From Flagellimonas oceanensis (lineage in GTDB: Bacteria > Bacteroidota > Bacteroidia > Flavobacteriales > Flavobacteriaceae): 64,000 nucleotides of DNA. The notes beneath the pieces are model-generated. The model made no database searches. It saw nothing but the letters and a program-made list of their open reading frames with translations, and was not told the DNA's origin. Both the position numbers and the translations under genes were made by a program. The stretch is taken from positions 1 through 64,000 of the forward strand of contig NZ_RZNA01000004.1 in the NCBI RefSeq assembly GCF_003992595.1, written 5' to 3'. Positions within the stretch are counted from its first letter, which is position 1; every line of letters begins with the position of its first letter. Positions 43,447 to 50,455 of this stretch are shown here, in pieces.

Positions 43447-44847
43447 ATGAAAATAAAATCCACATATAAACTGCTCTTGGTACTTACAGCGCCACTTTTG
43501 TTGCAATCCTGCTTTGTGGCCAAAAACTACTCAAGACCAGAAGTCGAGACAGAAAATCTCTACCGAACCGATAATCTGCCACAGGACAGCGTTTCCATGG
43601 CCGATGTATCATGGAGGGACCTATTCAATGACGAGCAATTGAAATCTTACATTGAGCAAGGTCTGGAGAACAACATAGACATCCGTATTGCGCTACAGAA
43701 TGTTGTGGCCGCCGAAGCTTACGTAAAACAAGGTAAGGCCGGTTACTACCCGACGCTTTCGGGAACTGCCAGTTTTACGAGGACCAAAAACTCCCAAAAC
43801 AGTCAGTTTGGTAGCTTTTTTACCAGTGCTTTGGAGCAATACGAATTGTCTGGCAGCCTTTCGTGGGAAGCCGATGTTTGGGGCAAGATAAGAAGCAATA
43901 AACGCGCCTTTGGTGCTTCATATCTGCAGAGTGTTTCTGCCCATCAAGCGGTAAAAACCAACTTGATTGCCAGCATTGCTTCCACTTATTATCAATTGTT
44001 GGCTTTGGACAAACAACTGGAAGTTTCCAAACAGACTCTGGAAGCCAGAAAGAACAGTTTGGAGACGACGGTTGCCCTGAAAGATGCAGGACAGGTAACG
44101 GAAGTTGCCGTGAAACAAACAGAAGCCCAGGTCCATACCACGGAAATCATTGTGATCGACCTTGAAAACAATATCAAATTGTTGGAAAACGCTTTTAGCA
44201 TCCTCTTGGGCGAGGCACCACAAAAAATTCAAAGGGGAAGCTTGGACAATCAGGCCATTGATACGGAATTACGTACGGGAGTTCCTTATCTGTTATTGGC
44301 GAACCGTCCCGATGTGATGCAAGCGGAATATGGCCTTATCAATGCTTTTGAATTGACCAATGTGGCCAAAAGCAGTCTGTATCCATCATTGAGTTTATCC
44401 GCTTCTGGAGGATTCCAAAGCTTGGAATTTGACAATTGGTTGGATGCCAGCTCACTCTTTTCCAACTTGGTCGGCTCTTTGACACAGCCCATTTTTAACG
44501 GAAGACAGCTCCGCACCCAGATGGAAGTGGCCAAAGCACAACAACAGCAGGCCTTACTGAACTATAAACAAGCCTTGCTTACCGCAGGTAGGGAAGTTAG
44601 CGATGCGCTATACACTTACGATGCGGAAACCCAAAAATTGGAGGCTCGCTCCAAGGAGTTGGACGCCTATGCAACGGCCGAGGATTATTCGGAGGAACTG
44701 TTGAACAACGGTCTGGCCAACTATTTGGAAGTATTGACCGCAAGACAAAATGCATTGAATTCTGAACTGAACTATGTGGATTCCCAATATGCACGACTGA
44801 GTGCTATTGTGGAATTGTACAGAGCATTGGGTGGAGGTTGGAAATAA
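43447..44847 (+). CDS. TolC-like outer membrane efflux lipoprotein (NodT/OprM family)
   Basis: About 466 residues from the ATG at 43447, which gives a standard lipoprotein signal (KIKSTYKLLLVLTAPLLLQSC, Cys near residue 22); the frame is open further upstream to 43402. Two OEP repeats are visible: SDRVNLA-like helices with the SWRDLFNDEQLKSYIEQGLENNIDIRIALQN opening and the second-half PYLLLANRPDVMQAEYGL and PIFNGRQLRTQMEVAKAQQQQALLNYKQALLTAGREVSDAL. It forms the trimeric exit duct for the RND pump. It ends 5 bp before the TetR gene. Confidence 0.93.
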   Translation: MKIKSTYKLLLVLTAPLLLQSCFVAKNYSRPEVETENLYRTDNLPQDSVSMADVSWRDLFNDEQLKSYIEQGLENNIDIRIALQNVVAAEAYVKQGKAGYYPTLSGTASFTRTKNSQNSQFGSFFTSALEQYELSGSLSWEADVWGKIRSNKRAFGASYLQSVSAHQAVKTNLIASIASTYYQLLALDKQLEVSKQTLEARKNSLETTVALKDAGQVTEVAVKQTEAQVHTTEIIVIDLENNIKLLENAFSILLGEAPQKIQRGSLDNQAIDTELRTGVPYLLLANRPDVMQAEYGLINAFELTNVAKSSLYPSLSLSASGGFQSLEFDNWLDASSLFSNLVGSLTQPIFNGRQLRTQMEVAKAQQQQALLNYKQALLTAGREVSDALYTYDAETQKLEARSKELDAYATAEDYSEELLNNGLANYLEVLTARQNALNSELNYVDSQYARLSAIVELYRALGGGWK

Positions 44848-44851
44848 AAAA

Positions 44852-45457
44852 ATGGTAGAGGGCAAAAACGATATACTGGTCTATGCTATAGAGAACTTCA
44901 CCAAATTTGGAAGCAAGCGGTTCTCCATGGATGAATTGGCCAAAAACCTCGGTATATCCAAAAAAACGCTCTACAAGCATTTTAGTAGTAAAGAAGAATT
45001 GGTCAAGGAAAGTTTATCGTATTACTTCGGTAAAATCCGTGCCAATATCGACAACTACATGCTCAGTAATCCCAATGAAGAGCAGCCACTTATTACCATA
45101 ATATACATTTACAGGCAAGGGTTGATCACTTTTCAGGAGATCAACCCTTCCTTTCTTCATGGACTCAACAAATATTACCCTAAAGCCTACAAGGTTTATT
45201 CCCAGCTAAAACACGGCATTGTTTGGGATGTTGTATGTCCACTGTTACAAAAAGCACAGCAACTCAATCAGGTTAGAAGCAACGTAAATGTTGAGTTGGT
45301 CTGTACACTTTTTTTGTCCCGAATGGAAGAAACCGTGTATTCAAAGGCCAATTTATTCGATGAATACAGCATCCACGAATTACTTGACCATATCATTATC
45401 AACAACCTACGGGGCATTCTCACTTTGGAATATCTTCAAAAAAGCCCCTTACAATAG
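44852..45457 (+). CDS. TetR-family regulator at the end of the efflux cassette
   Basis: About 201 residues from the ATG at 44852 (MVEGKNDILVYAIENF). The TetR HTH is FSMDELAKNLGISKKTLYKHFSSKEELVKES. The C-terminal ligand domain is variable. It starts 4 bp after the TolC-like gene, so it is cotranscribed with the pump it may control. Together with the GbsR gene at 38.6 kb the cassette has a regulator at each end, an uncommon arrangement. Confidence 0.88.
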   Translation: MVEGKNDILVYAIENFTKFGSKRFSMDELAKNLGISKKTLYKHFSSKEELVKESLSYYFGKIRANIDNYMLSNPNEEQPLITIIYIYRQGLITFQEINPSFLHGLNKYYPKAYKVYSQLKHGIVWDVVCPLLQKAQQLNQVRSNVNVELVCTLFLSRMEETVYSKANLFDEYSIHELLDHIIINNLRGILTLEYLQKSPLQ

Positions 45458-45595
45458 CATCCTTTCTTAACAATTTTTCAAAAAAACCTAGGCAATTTTA
45501 ACACATCTGTTCTTAATGGGTTGATTTTTACGTTTTTACCATTGTTTTTAGGAAAACGATCGCGTATTTTTAAATTCTTCTAAAACAAAAAACCA

Positions 45596-46795
45596 ATGGG
45601 AACTACAACTAACATCAACAGACGCGATTGGATAAGAAAAAGCGTGCTTACCGCAGGTGGTGCAATGGCATTGCCTTACATAGGATTGGCTGAAACACCA
45701 AAAGCTCCATTGACCTTGGATGCCGAGGGAAATGCAGTTTACAGCCCTTTCTTTAAAGAATATTTACCGAAACCCGAAGATGCACTGCCGGAATTGGCAG
45801 CAAAACTCAATGCCAATGAGAATCCTTACGGACCATCTCCAATGGCTTTGGAAGCCTTTAAAAATTCAGCTGCCGGAGGAAACCGGTATGCTTGGAGGGA
45901 ACTCTACCAATTAATCGGAAAAATCGCTGATTTTGAAGGTGTAAAGAGCAAAAACGTAATGATGGGACCTGGTTCTTCCGATTTGTTGGAAAAAACAGCT
46001 ATGGTCTTCTTTATGAACGGAGGCAATGTTGTTTCCGCCGACCCAGCATACATGTCGCTTATAAGGGTAGCGGAATCCGTAGGAGCTACTTGGAAACCCG
46101 TTCCATTGAAAGATGATTGGTCTCACGACCTTAAAGCGATGGAAGAGGCTATTGACGACGAAACAAAACTGGTATACATCTGTAACCCCAATAATCCAAC
46201 AGGTTCCATGACCGACCATGAAGAACTCGTGGATTTCTGCTCTAGGGTTTCAGAAAAAGTTCCTGTGTTTATCGATGAAGCCTATCTATGGTTCCTTGAT
46301 GATGGGGCAAAAAAGAGTATGGTTTCTCTAGTGGAACAAGGTAAAGATGTGATCATTGCCAGAACATTCTCCAAAATACATGGTATGGCCGGTCTTCGTG
46401 TCGGATATATCGTTGCCTTGGAAGAAACCTTGGGAAGAATACAAAAAATCACTCGTGGAGGCATGGGAATCTCTTTGCCATCCATATACGCCGCAATGGC
46501 CGCAATGGACGATGAAGCATTTATAGATAAATCACGTAGCCTCAATGCCGAATGTAGGGATTATGTTTACGAAAGTCTGGAGAAACTAGGTATCACTTCG
46601 TACGTGCCTTCATCCACCAGTTTTATCATTTTCCCTATTGAAATGGAAGGTAGAGCATTTTTGGAACAGATGACCGAATTGAAGGTCGGTGTTCGTGCTT
46701 TCCAGTTTATGGACCAAAACTGGTGCCGAGTCAGTATGGGAACCATGGACGAAATGAAAACATTTACCGCTGCACTCAATAAAGTGTTGGTATAG
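45596..46795 (+). CDS. Tat-exported HisC-like PLP aminotransferase
   Basis: A 399-residue fold-type I aminotransferase related to histidinol-phosphate aminotransferase. The PLP Lys is Lys260 in ARTFSKIHGMAGLRVGY; the Asp/Tyr ligands lie in VFIDEAYLWFL and NPNNPTGSM. The N terminus has a twin-arginine signal, NINRRDWIRKSVLTAGGAMALPYIG, with two Arg, a hydrophobic core and likely cleavage near GLA (about residue 31), so the folded PLP enzyme is probably sent to the periplasm. HisC proper is cytoplasmic, so this is not simply a histidine-synthesis gene. The downstream permease gene starts with the last base of its stop codon (TAGTG). Confidence 0.85.
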   Translation: MGTTTNINRRDWIRKSVLTAGGAMALPYIGLAETPKAPLTLDAEGNAVYSPFFKEYLPKPEDALPELAAKLNANENPYGPSPMALEAFKNSAAGGNRYAWRELYQLIGKIADFEGVKSKNVMMGPGSSDLLEKTAMVFFMNGGNVVSADPAYMSLIRVAESVGATWKPVPLKDDWSHDLKAMEEAIDDETKLVYICNPNNPTGSMTDHEELVDFCSRVSEKVPVFIDEAYLWFLDDGAKKSMVSLVEQGKDVIIARTFSKIHGMAGLRVGYIVALEETLGRIQKITRGGMGISLPSIYAAMAAMDDEAFIDKSRSLNAECRDYVYESLEKLGITSYVPSSTSFIIFPIEMEGRAFLEQMTELKVGVRAFQFMDQNWCRVSMGTMDEMKTFTAALNKVLV

Positions 46796-47934
46796 TGGAT
46801 ATAGGAATTCAAAAAACCATTGTATTCCTTTTTTTCATCTTTATTGGGGTTTTACTTAAAGTTAAGTTTAAATCCAAAGAAGAGATTACAGGAATCAAAA
46901 AAGTCATTCTCAACCTAGCCTTGCCCGCAACGATTTTTATCGCATTGTTGGGTGTAAAGGTAGAGTTGCATCTATTAATATTGCCCTTGTTGGCGCTTGG
47001 GCTCAACCTACTGTTGTTTTTTTCCATGCCCTTGATATTGCCCCTTATGGGTATTGGCAAAGGGACACCGGAGTATAGAACCGCTAAGTTGCTGGTTCCC
47101 TCCTTGGCACCGGGTCTATCTTCCTTTCCATTTATCTTGGAGTTTTTGGGAGATGAGTATTTGGCCAAAGCAGCCATGTCAGATTTGGGAAACAAGGTCT
47201 TTGTACTGTTCTTTTTGTACTTGGTGGCGATGAACTGGCATTACAGCCTTCAATCCAACGAAAAAAGAAATGGTGGAACCAAGCTGAAACCATTGATCAA
47301 GGCCATGATCTCAGAACCGGTAAATGTATTTATCGGCGCAGCCTTGATTTTATTGGCATTTGGATTACACATGGATTCCTTACCTTTCTTTATGAGTGAA
47401 ACACTCGAAAAACTCAGCTTAATCATGACACCTTTGGTGTTGTTGTTCATAGGGTTGGCCGTAAAGATCAAAAGGAAACAATTTTTCCAGATTTTCTCAC
47501 TGTTATGTACCCGAGCAGGGCTCGTACTATTGATATCAGGAATTTTTGTGACCTTGACCGGAATTGAAGCAAGGAACGAAATATTGTTGACCATCGCTTT
47601 TGGTTTGAGTGCCTGTAGTTTTTGGCCCTATGCCCACATAGCGGCCGTGGATAGCATGGAAATGGACAAAAAATCCAAAAAGAAGACCTTTAGCAGCGAC
47701 TTTGGTGTGGCAATCCTCGCATTGTCATTTCCTTTGTCAACGATGTTGATTTTAGCAACATTGAACAGCGGGTCGTTCTTTGTGAACCCATTCAATATTT
47801 TTATGATAGCCGTTGTGCTTCTTGCTGTTGGATTCAGCATCCCATTGATCAGCGGTGTCGGTAAAAAAAAATGGTCAGAGCAAAAATTAATAGATCATGA
47901 AATAAATTCTGCGGCCACTGAAAAAGCTGCCTGA
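46795..47934 (+). CDS. AEC-type (auxin efflux carrier family) permease
   Basis: A 379-residue membrane protein with about ten transmembrane helices and the AEC features IGVLLKVKFKSKEEITGIKKVILNLALPATIF at the start and LLVPSLAPGLSSFPFILEFLGDEYLAKAAM. The start codon is GTG at 46795, overlapping the aminotransferase stop by one base, so translation is tightly coupled. AEC carriers move organic acids such as malate or malonate, or unknown anions. The substrate could be the amino or keto acid handled by the exported aminotransferase, which is only an inference. Confidence 0.78.
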   Translation: MDIGIQKTIVFLFFIFIGVLLKVKFKSKEEITGIKKVILNLALPATIFIALLGVKVELHLLILPLLALGLNLLLFFSMPLILPLMGIGKGTPEYRTAKLLVPSLAPGLSSFPFILEFLGDEYLAKAAMSDLGNKVFVLFFLYLVAMNWHYSLQSNEKRNGGTKLKPLIKAMISEPVNVFIGAALILLAFGLHMDSLPFFMSETLEKLSLIMTPLVLLFIGLAVKIKRKQFFQIFSLLCTRAGLVLLISGIFVTLTGIEARNEILLTIAFGLSACSFWPYAHIAAVDSMEMDKKSKKKTFSSDFGVAILALSFPLSTMLILATLNSGSFFVNPFNIFMIAVVLLAVGFSIPLISGVGKKKWSEQKLIDHEINSAATEKAA

Positions 47935-47958
47935 TTTATTAATAACATCAACTGTATG

Positions 47959-47995
47959 ATGACCACCTGGTTTTTAAAATCAGGTGGTCATTTTC
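47959..47995 (+). terminator. Intrinsic terminator after the AEC permease gene
   Basis: ATGACCACCTG (47959-47969) pairs perfectly with CAGGTGGTCAT (47981-47991), with an 11-nt loop; a T-rich tail follows. It separates the permease gene from the convergent lysoplasmalogenase gene. Confidence 0.85.
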
Positions 47996-47997
47996 TT

Positions 47998-48690
47998 TTA
48001 TGGATGATTTTCTTCGCCACCATCTGTTTTTAAAACAATCCTTCTGGCCGCATTGGCAATCAACCCGATGCTTAACCAATACGTGCTTAAAATAAGGATA
48101 CTGGAATAGTCAAAATCCGTTTTGAATTTGGCAATGGCAATCATGGTATCTGAAAACATAAAAAGTAGAACAGCTATACCTATCCAAAGAAACTCCTTTC
48201 GTTTTTCCCTTAGGAAAAGACCGATTCCCTGCCACGCCATAAAACAAATGACCACCACATAAACCGTCACAGGGACCATGAATTGCCCCAATCCAGGCTT
48301 TAGCCAAAAGAAAAGTAACCCGCCGATAACATAGAGAGTCACAAAGGAGGCCCAATGGGACCGGAACCCTTTCAAATTTATAAATCCAAAGGCAAACAAG
48401 AGGTGCGCCATCAAAAAAGCAGCGAGTCCGAACACAAAATAAGCTGGAAACATCAAAAGTATATCTCCCATCAAACAAAATAGCAACGCAGCGAGCATGA
48501 TACTTTTGAACCTAGAATGCTGGCTTTTGGGGACAACGAACAACAAAGAAATAACCAGAATAGTGGTCAACGGCTTTAAGACCAGATAAACTGTTCTATG
48601 GCCCAACAATTCCATAATCATTGCTAAAATAGCACTGACAACAATCAACATATTGATGATTGCCCCATATTTTTGGAATTGTGCTACCAC
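47998..48690 (-). CDS. Lysoplasmalogenase (YhhN family)
   Basis: A 230-residue inner-membrane protein with about eight transmembrane helices. YhhN features are visible: LLFVVPKSQHSRFKSIMLAALLFCLMGDILLMFPAYFVFGLAAFLMAHLLFAFGF and LLFMFSDTMIAIAKFK (with the conserved GD and SD pairs). YhhN-type enzymes, including TMEM86B, hydrolyse the vinyl ether bond of lysoplasmalogens; bacterial members may have this or a related role. The 5' end overlaps the CYTH gene by 7 bp. Confidence 0.88.
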   Translation of the reverse strand: MVAQFQKYGAIINMLIVVSAILAMIMELLGHRTVYLVLKPLTTILVISLLFVVPKSQHSRFKSIMLAALLFCLMGDILLMFPAYFVFGLAAFLMAHLLFAFGFINLKGFRSHWASFVTLYVIGGLLFFWLKPGLGQFMVPVTVYVVVICFMAWQGIGLFLREKRKEFLWIGIAVLLFMFSDTMIAIAKFKTDFDYSSILILSTYWLSIGLIANAARRIVLKTDGGEENHP

Positions 48691-49157
48691 GTCTTGAACG
48701 GCTTTTTGCTTAACTGGGAATTATAATATTGCACTTGACCTGTAACTTCCAGGCCCAACCAATCAGGCTTCTCAAAACGCTCCTCTTCATGCTTGAGTTC
48801 CACTTCTGCCAAAACAAGTCCTTTGTTTTCGCCCAGAAACTCATCCACCTCAAAAACATGGTTCCCAAAAGGTACTTCAAACCGTGTTTTTTCCAAAATT
48901 CCCGCCTCACAGAGGTCAATTAAATTAGTGGCTTCAGATGCGTTGATTTCTGCCTCCCATTCAAATCGTGTAGTGCCCGATTCGTTGCTGGCTCCCTTTA
49001 CCGTCAAAAAACCTTTGTTTCCTTTTATTCGTACCCTAACGGTTCTGTCTGGGTCCGTATTCAAGAATCCTTGTACAATACGGGTCTGAGATGTAGCCTT
49101 TTTTTTATAGGCGTCCGACTTTACTAAAAACTTCCGTTCTATTTCCAAATGTTCCAT
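48684..49157 (-). CDS. CYTH-domain triphosphate tunnel metalloenzyme
   Basis: 157 residues from the second Met (49157), the first Met at 49160 being also possible. The CYTH signature ExExK is in EIERKFLV (about 5-9); basic and acidic tunnel residues follow (RTVRVRIKGNKGFLTVKGASN, TRFEWEAEI, FEVDEFLGENKGLVLAEVELKHEEE). Relatives are inorganic triphosphatases or adenylate cyclase-like; the ygiF-type triphosphatase role is likely. It overlaps the lysoplasmalogenase gene by 7 bp and is divergent from dinB with 28 bp between starts. Confidence 0.9.
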   Translation of the reverse strand: MEHLEIERKFLVKSDAYKKKATSQTRIVQGFLNTDPDRTVRVRIKGNKGFLTVKGASNESGTTRFEWEAEINASEATNLIDLCEAGILEKTRFEVPFGNHVFEVDEFLGENKGLVLAEVELKHEEERFEKPDWLGLEVTGQVQYYNSQLSKKPFKTW

Positions 49158-49184
49158 CAAACTAAATATACCCTAAATTTGAAA

Positions 49185-50285
49185 ATGGACTTTGATTTTC
49201 CCTTAAGAAAAATTATTCATGTGGACATGGATGCCTTTTATGCGTCCGTGGAACAGCATGACGACCCAGAGCTAAAGGGCAAGCCTATTGCTGTTGGGGG
49301 AGGGTCCAAACGTGGCGTGGTCTCCGCTGCAAGCTACGAGGCACGAAAATATGGGGTGCGAAGCGCCATGGCAGGCTCCATTGCCCGCAGAAATTGTCCT
49401 GACCTCATATTTGTAAAACCCCGGTTTGATCGCTACAAAGAAGTCTCCCAACAGATTCGAAGCATCTTTTTCGAATACACCGATTTAGTGGAGCCCCTTT
49501 CCTTGGACGAGGCCTATCTGGACGTGACGGAAAACAAAAAAGGGAACCCATCAGCAACTTTGATCGCAAAAGAAATACGGCAAAAAATACTTGAAAAAAC
49601 CGGTTTGACCGCATCTGCAGGAATATCCATAAACAAGTTCATTGCGAAGGTCGCAAGTGACTACAACAAACCCAATGGCCAGAAAACGGTCAACCCAGAG
49701 GAAGTGATTGATTTTTTGGAAAACTTGGACATTCGAAAATTTTACGGTGTGGGCAAGGTCACTGCCGAAAAGATGTACCGTTTGGGAATTTTTACGGGAA
49801 AAGACCTCAAAGGAAAATCATTGGAGTTCCTCAAACAGCATTTTGGAAAAAGCGGAGGTCATTATTACAATGTGGTAAGAGGAGTCCATTTGAGCAGTGT
49901 AAAACCGCATCGCATTCCCAAATCAGTGGGGGCGGAGCGTACTTTTTTTGAAAACTTGAGCAGTGAGATCTTTATGCTTGAAAAGTTGGAAAACATTGCC
50001 AACGAACTGGAAAGAAGGCTTCAAAAATCAAAGATTGCCGGGAAAACCGTCACTTTGAAAATTAAATACAGTGATTTCACATTGCAGACCCGAAGTAAGA
50101 CCCTCCCCTATTTTATCGCCAGCAAAGATTTGATTCTGGAAACGGCCAAGGAACTTTTATACCAATCCACCTTGGAAAACTCAGTTAGGTTATTGGGTAT
50201 TTCTCTGGCCAACCTCAACACCGAAAAAGAAAAGGAACAGCCCACTAAAGAGTCAGTGTTGGTTCAGCTCAAATTTGATTTTTAA
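49185..50285 (+). CDS. dinB: DNA polymerase IV (Y-family)
   Basis: 366 residues from the ATG at 49185; the frame is open to 49149 but that would overlap the CYTH start. It is a translesion polymerase. Catalytic carboxylates: Asp14 and Asp16 in HVDMDAFYASVEQ and Asp108-Glu109 in PLSLDEAYLDV. The sequence has YEARKYGVRSAM, SAGISINKFIAKVASDYNKPNGQ, and an HhH-containing thumb (DIRKFYGVGKVTAEKM). A little-finger domain follows (about 240-345). The last residues VLVQLKFDF resemble the beta-clamp binding tail. No LexA box could be identified in the narrow promoter gap. Confidence 0.95.
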   Translation: MDFDFPLRKIIHVDMDAFYASVEQHDDPELKGKPIAVGGGSKRGVVSAASYEARKYGVRSAMAGSIARRNCPDLIFVKPRFDRYKEVSQQIRSIFFEYTDLVEPLSLDEAYLDVTENKKGNPSATLIAKEIRQKILEKTGLTASAGISINKFIAKVASDYNKPNGQKTVNPEEVIDFLENLDIRKFYGVGKVTAEKMYRLGIFTGKDLKGKSLEFLKQHFGKSGGHYYNVVRGVHLSSVKPHRIPKSVGAERTFFENLSSEIFMLEKLENIANELERRLQKSKIAGKTVTLKIKYSDFTLQTRSKTLPYFIASKDLILETAKELLYQSTLENSVRLLGISLANLNTEKEKEQPTKESVLVQLKFDF

Positions 50286-50289
50286 AAAA

Positions 50290-50402
50290 AGGTTGTCCGA
50301 AAGCTTTGTGTCTGTAAGGTTGATCGCAGTCGAAAACTAATATACGTTCTCGACTGCGCTCGAACTGACAAAGTCAACACTTTTAAATGTTCCAGACAAC
50401 CT
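50290..50402. terminator. Long imperfect hairpin between convergent dinB and M16 genes
   Basis: AGGTTGTC (50290-50297) pairs with GACAACCT (50395-50402), enclosing an inner inverted repeat at 50322-50361. On the minus strand the outer stem is followed by a run of seven T, so it can end transcription of the M16 gene; on the plus strand it is followed by CTTC only. Confidence 0.6.
50322..50361. repeat. Palindromic dispersed (REP-like) element, copy 1
   Basis: GATCGCAGTCGAAAAC (50322-50337) and GTTCTCGACTGCGCTC (50346-50361) are inverted copies with two mismatches. The core CTCGACTGCGC recurs with GAACTGACA at the right, as in the second element at 54041-54118, so this is a repeat family and not just a local hairpin. 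Confidence 0.65.
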
Positions 50403-50409
50403 CTTCAAT

Positions 50410-50455
50410 TAATTTTTGATATCCGTTTCCACTAATTTTTGATATCCGTTTCCAC
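50410..50455. repeat. Perfect 23-bp tandem duplication at the 3' end of the M16 gene
   Basis: Two consecutive identical copies (50410-50432 and 50433-50455), each reading TAATTTTTGATATCCGTTTC and ending CAC. The copy at 50433-50455 encodes the last residues of the protease (VETDIKN); the stop codon (50432-50434) spans the junction. As the unit is not a multiple of three, the other copy is untranslated, or would change the C terminus if the stop were read through. Confidence 0.95.
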
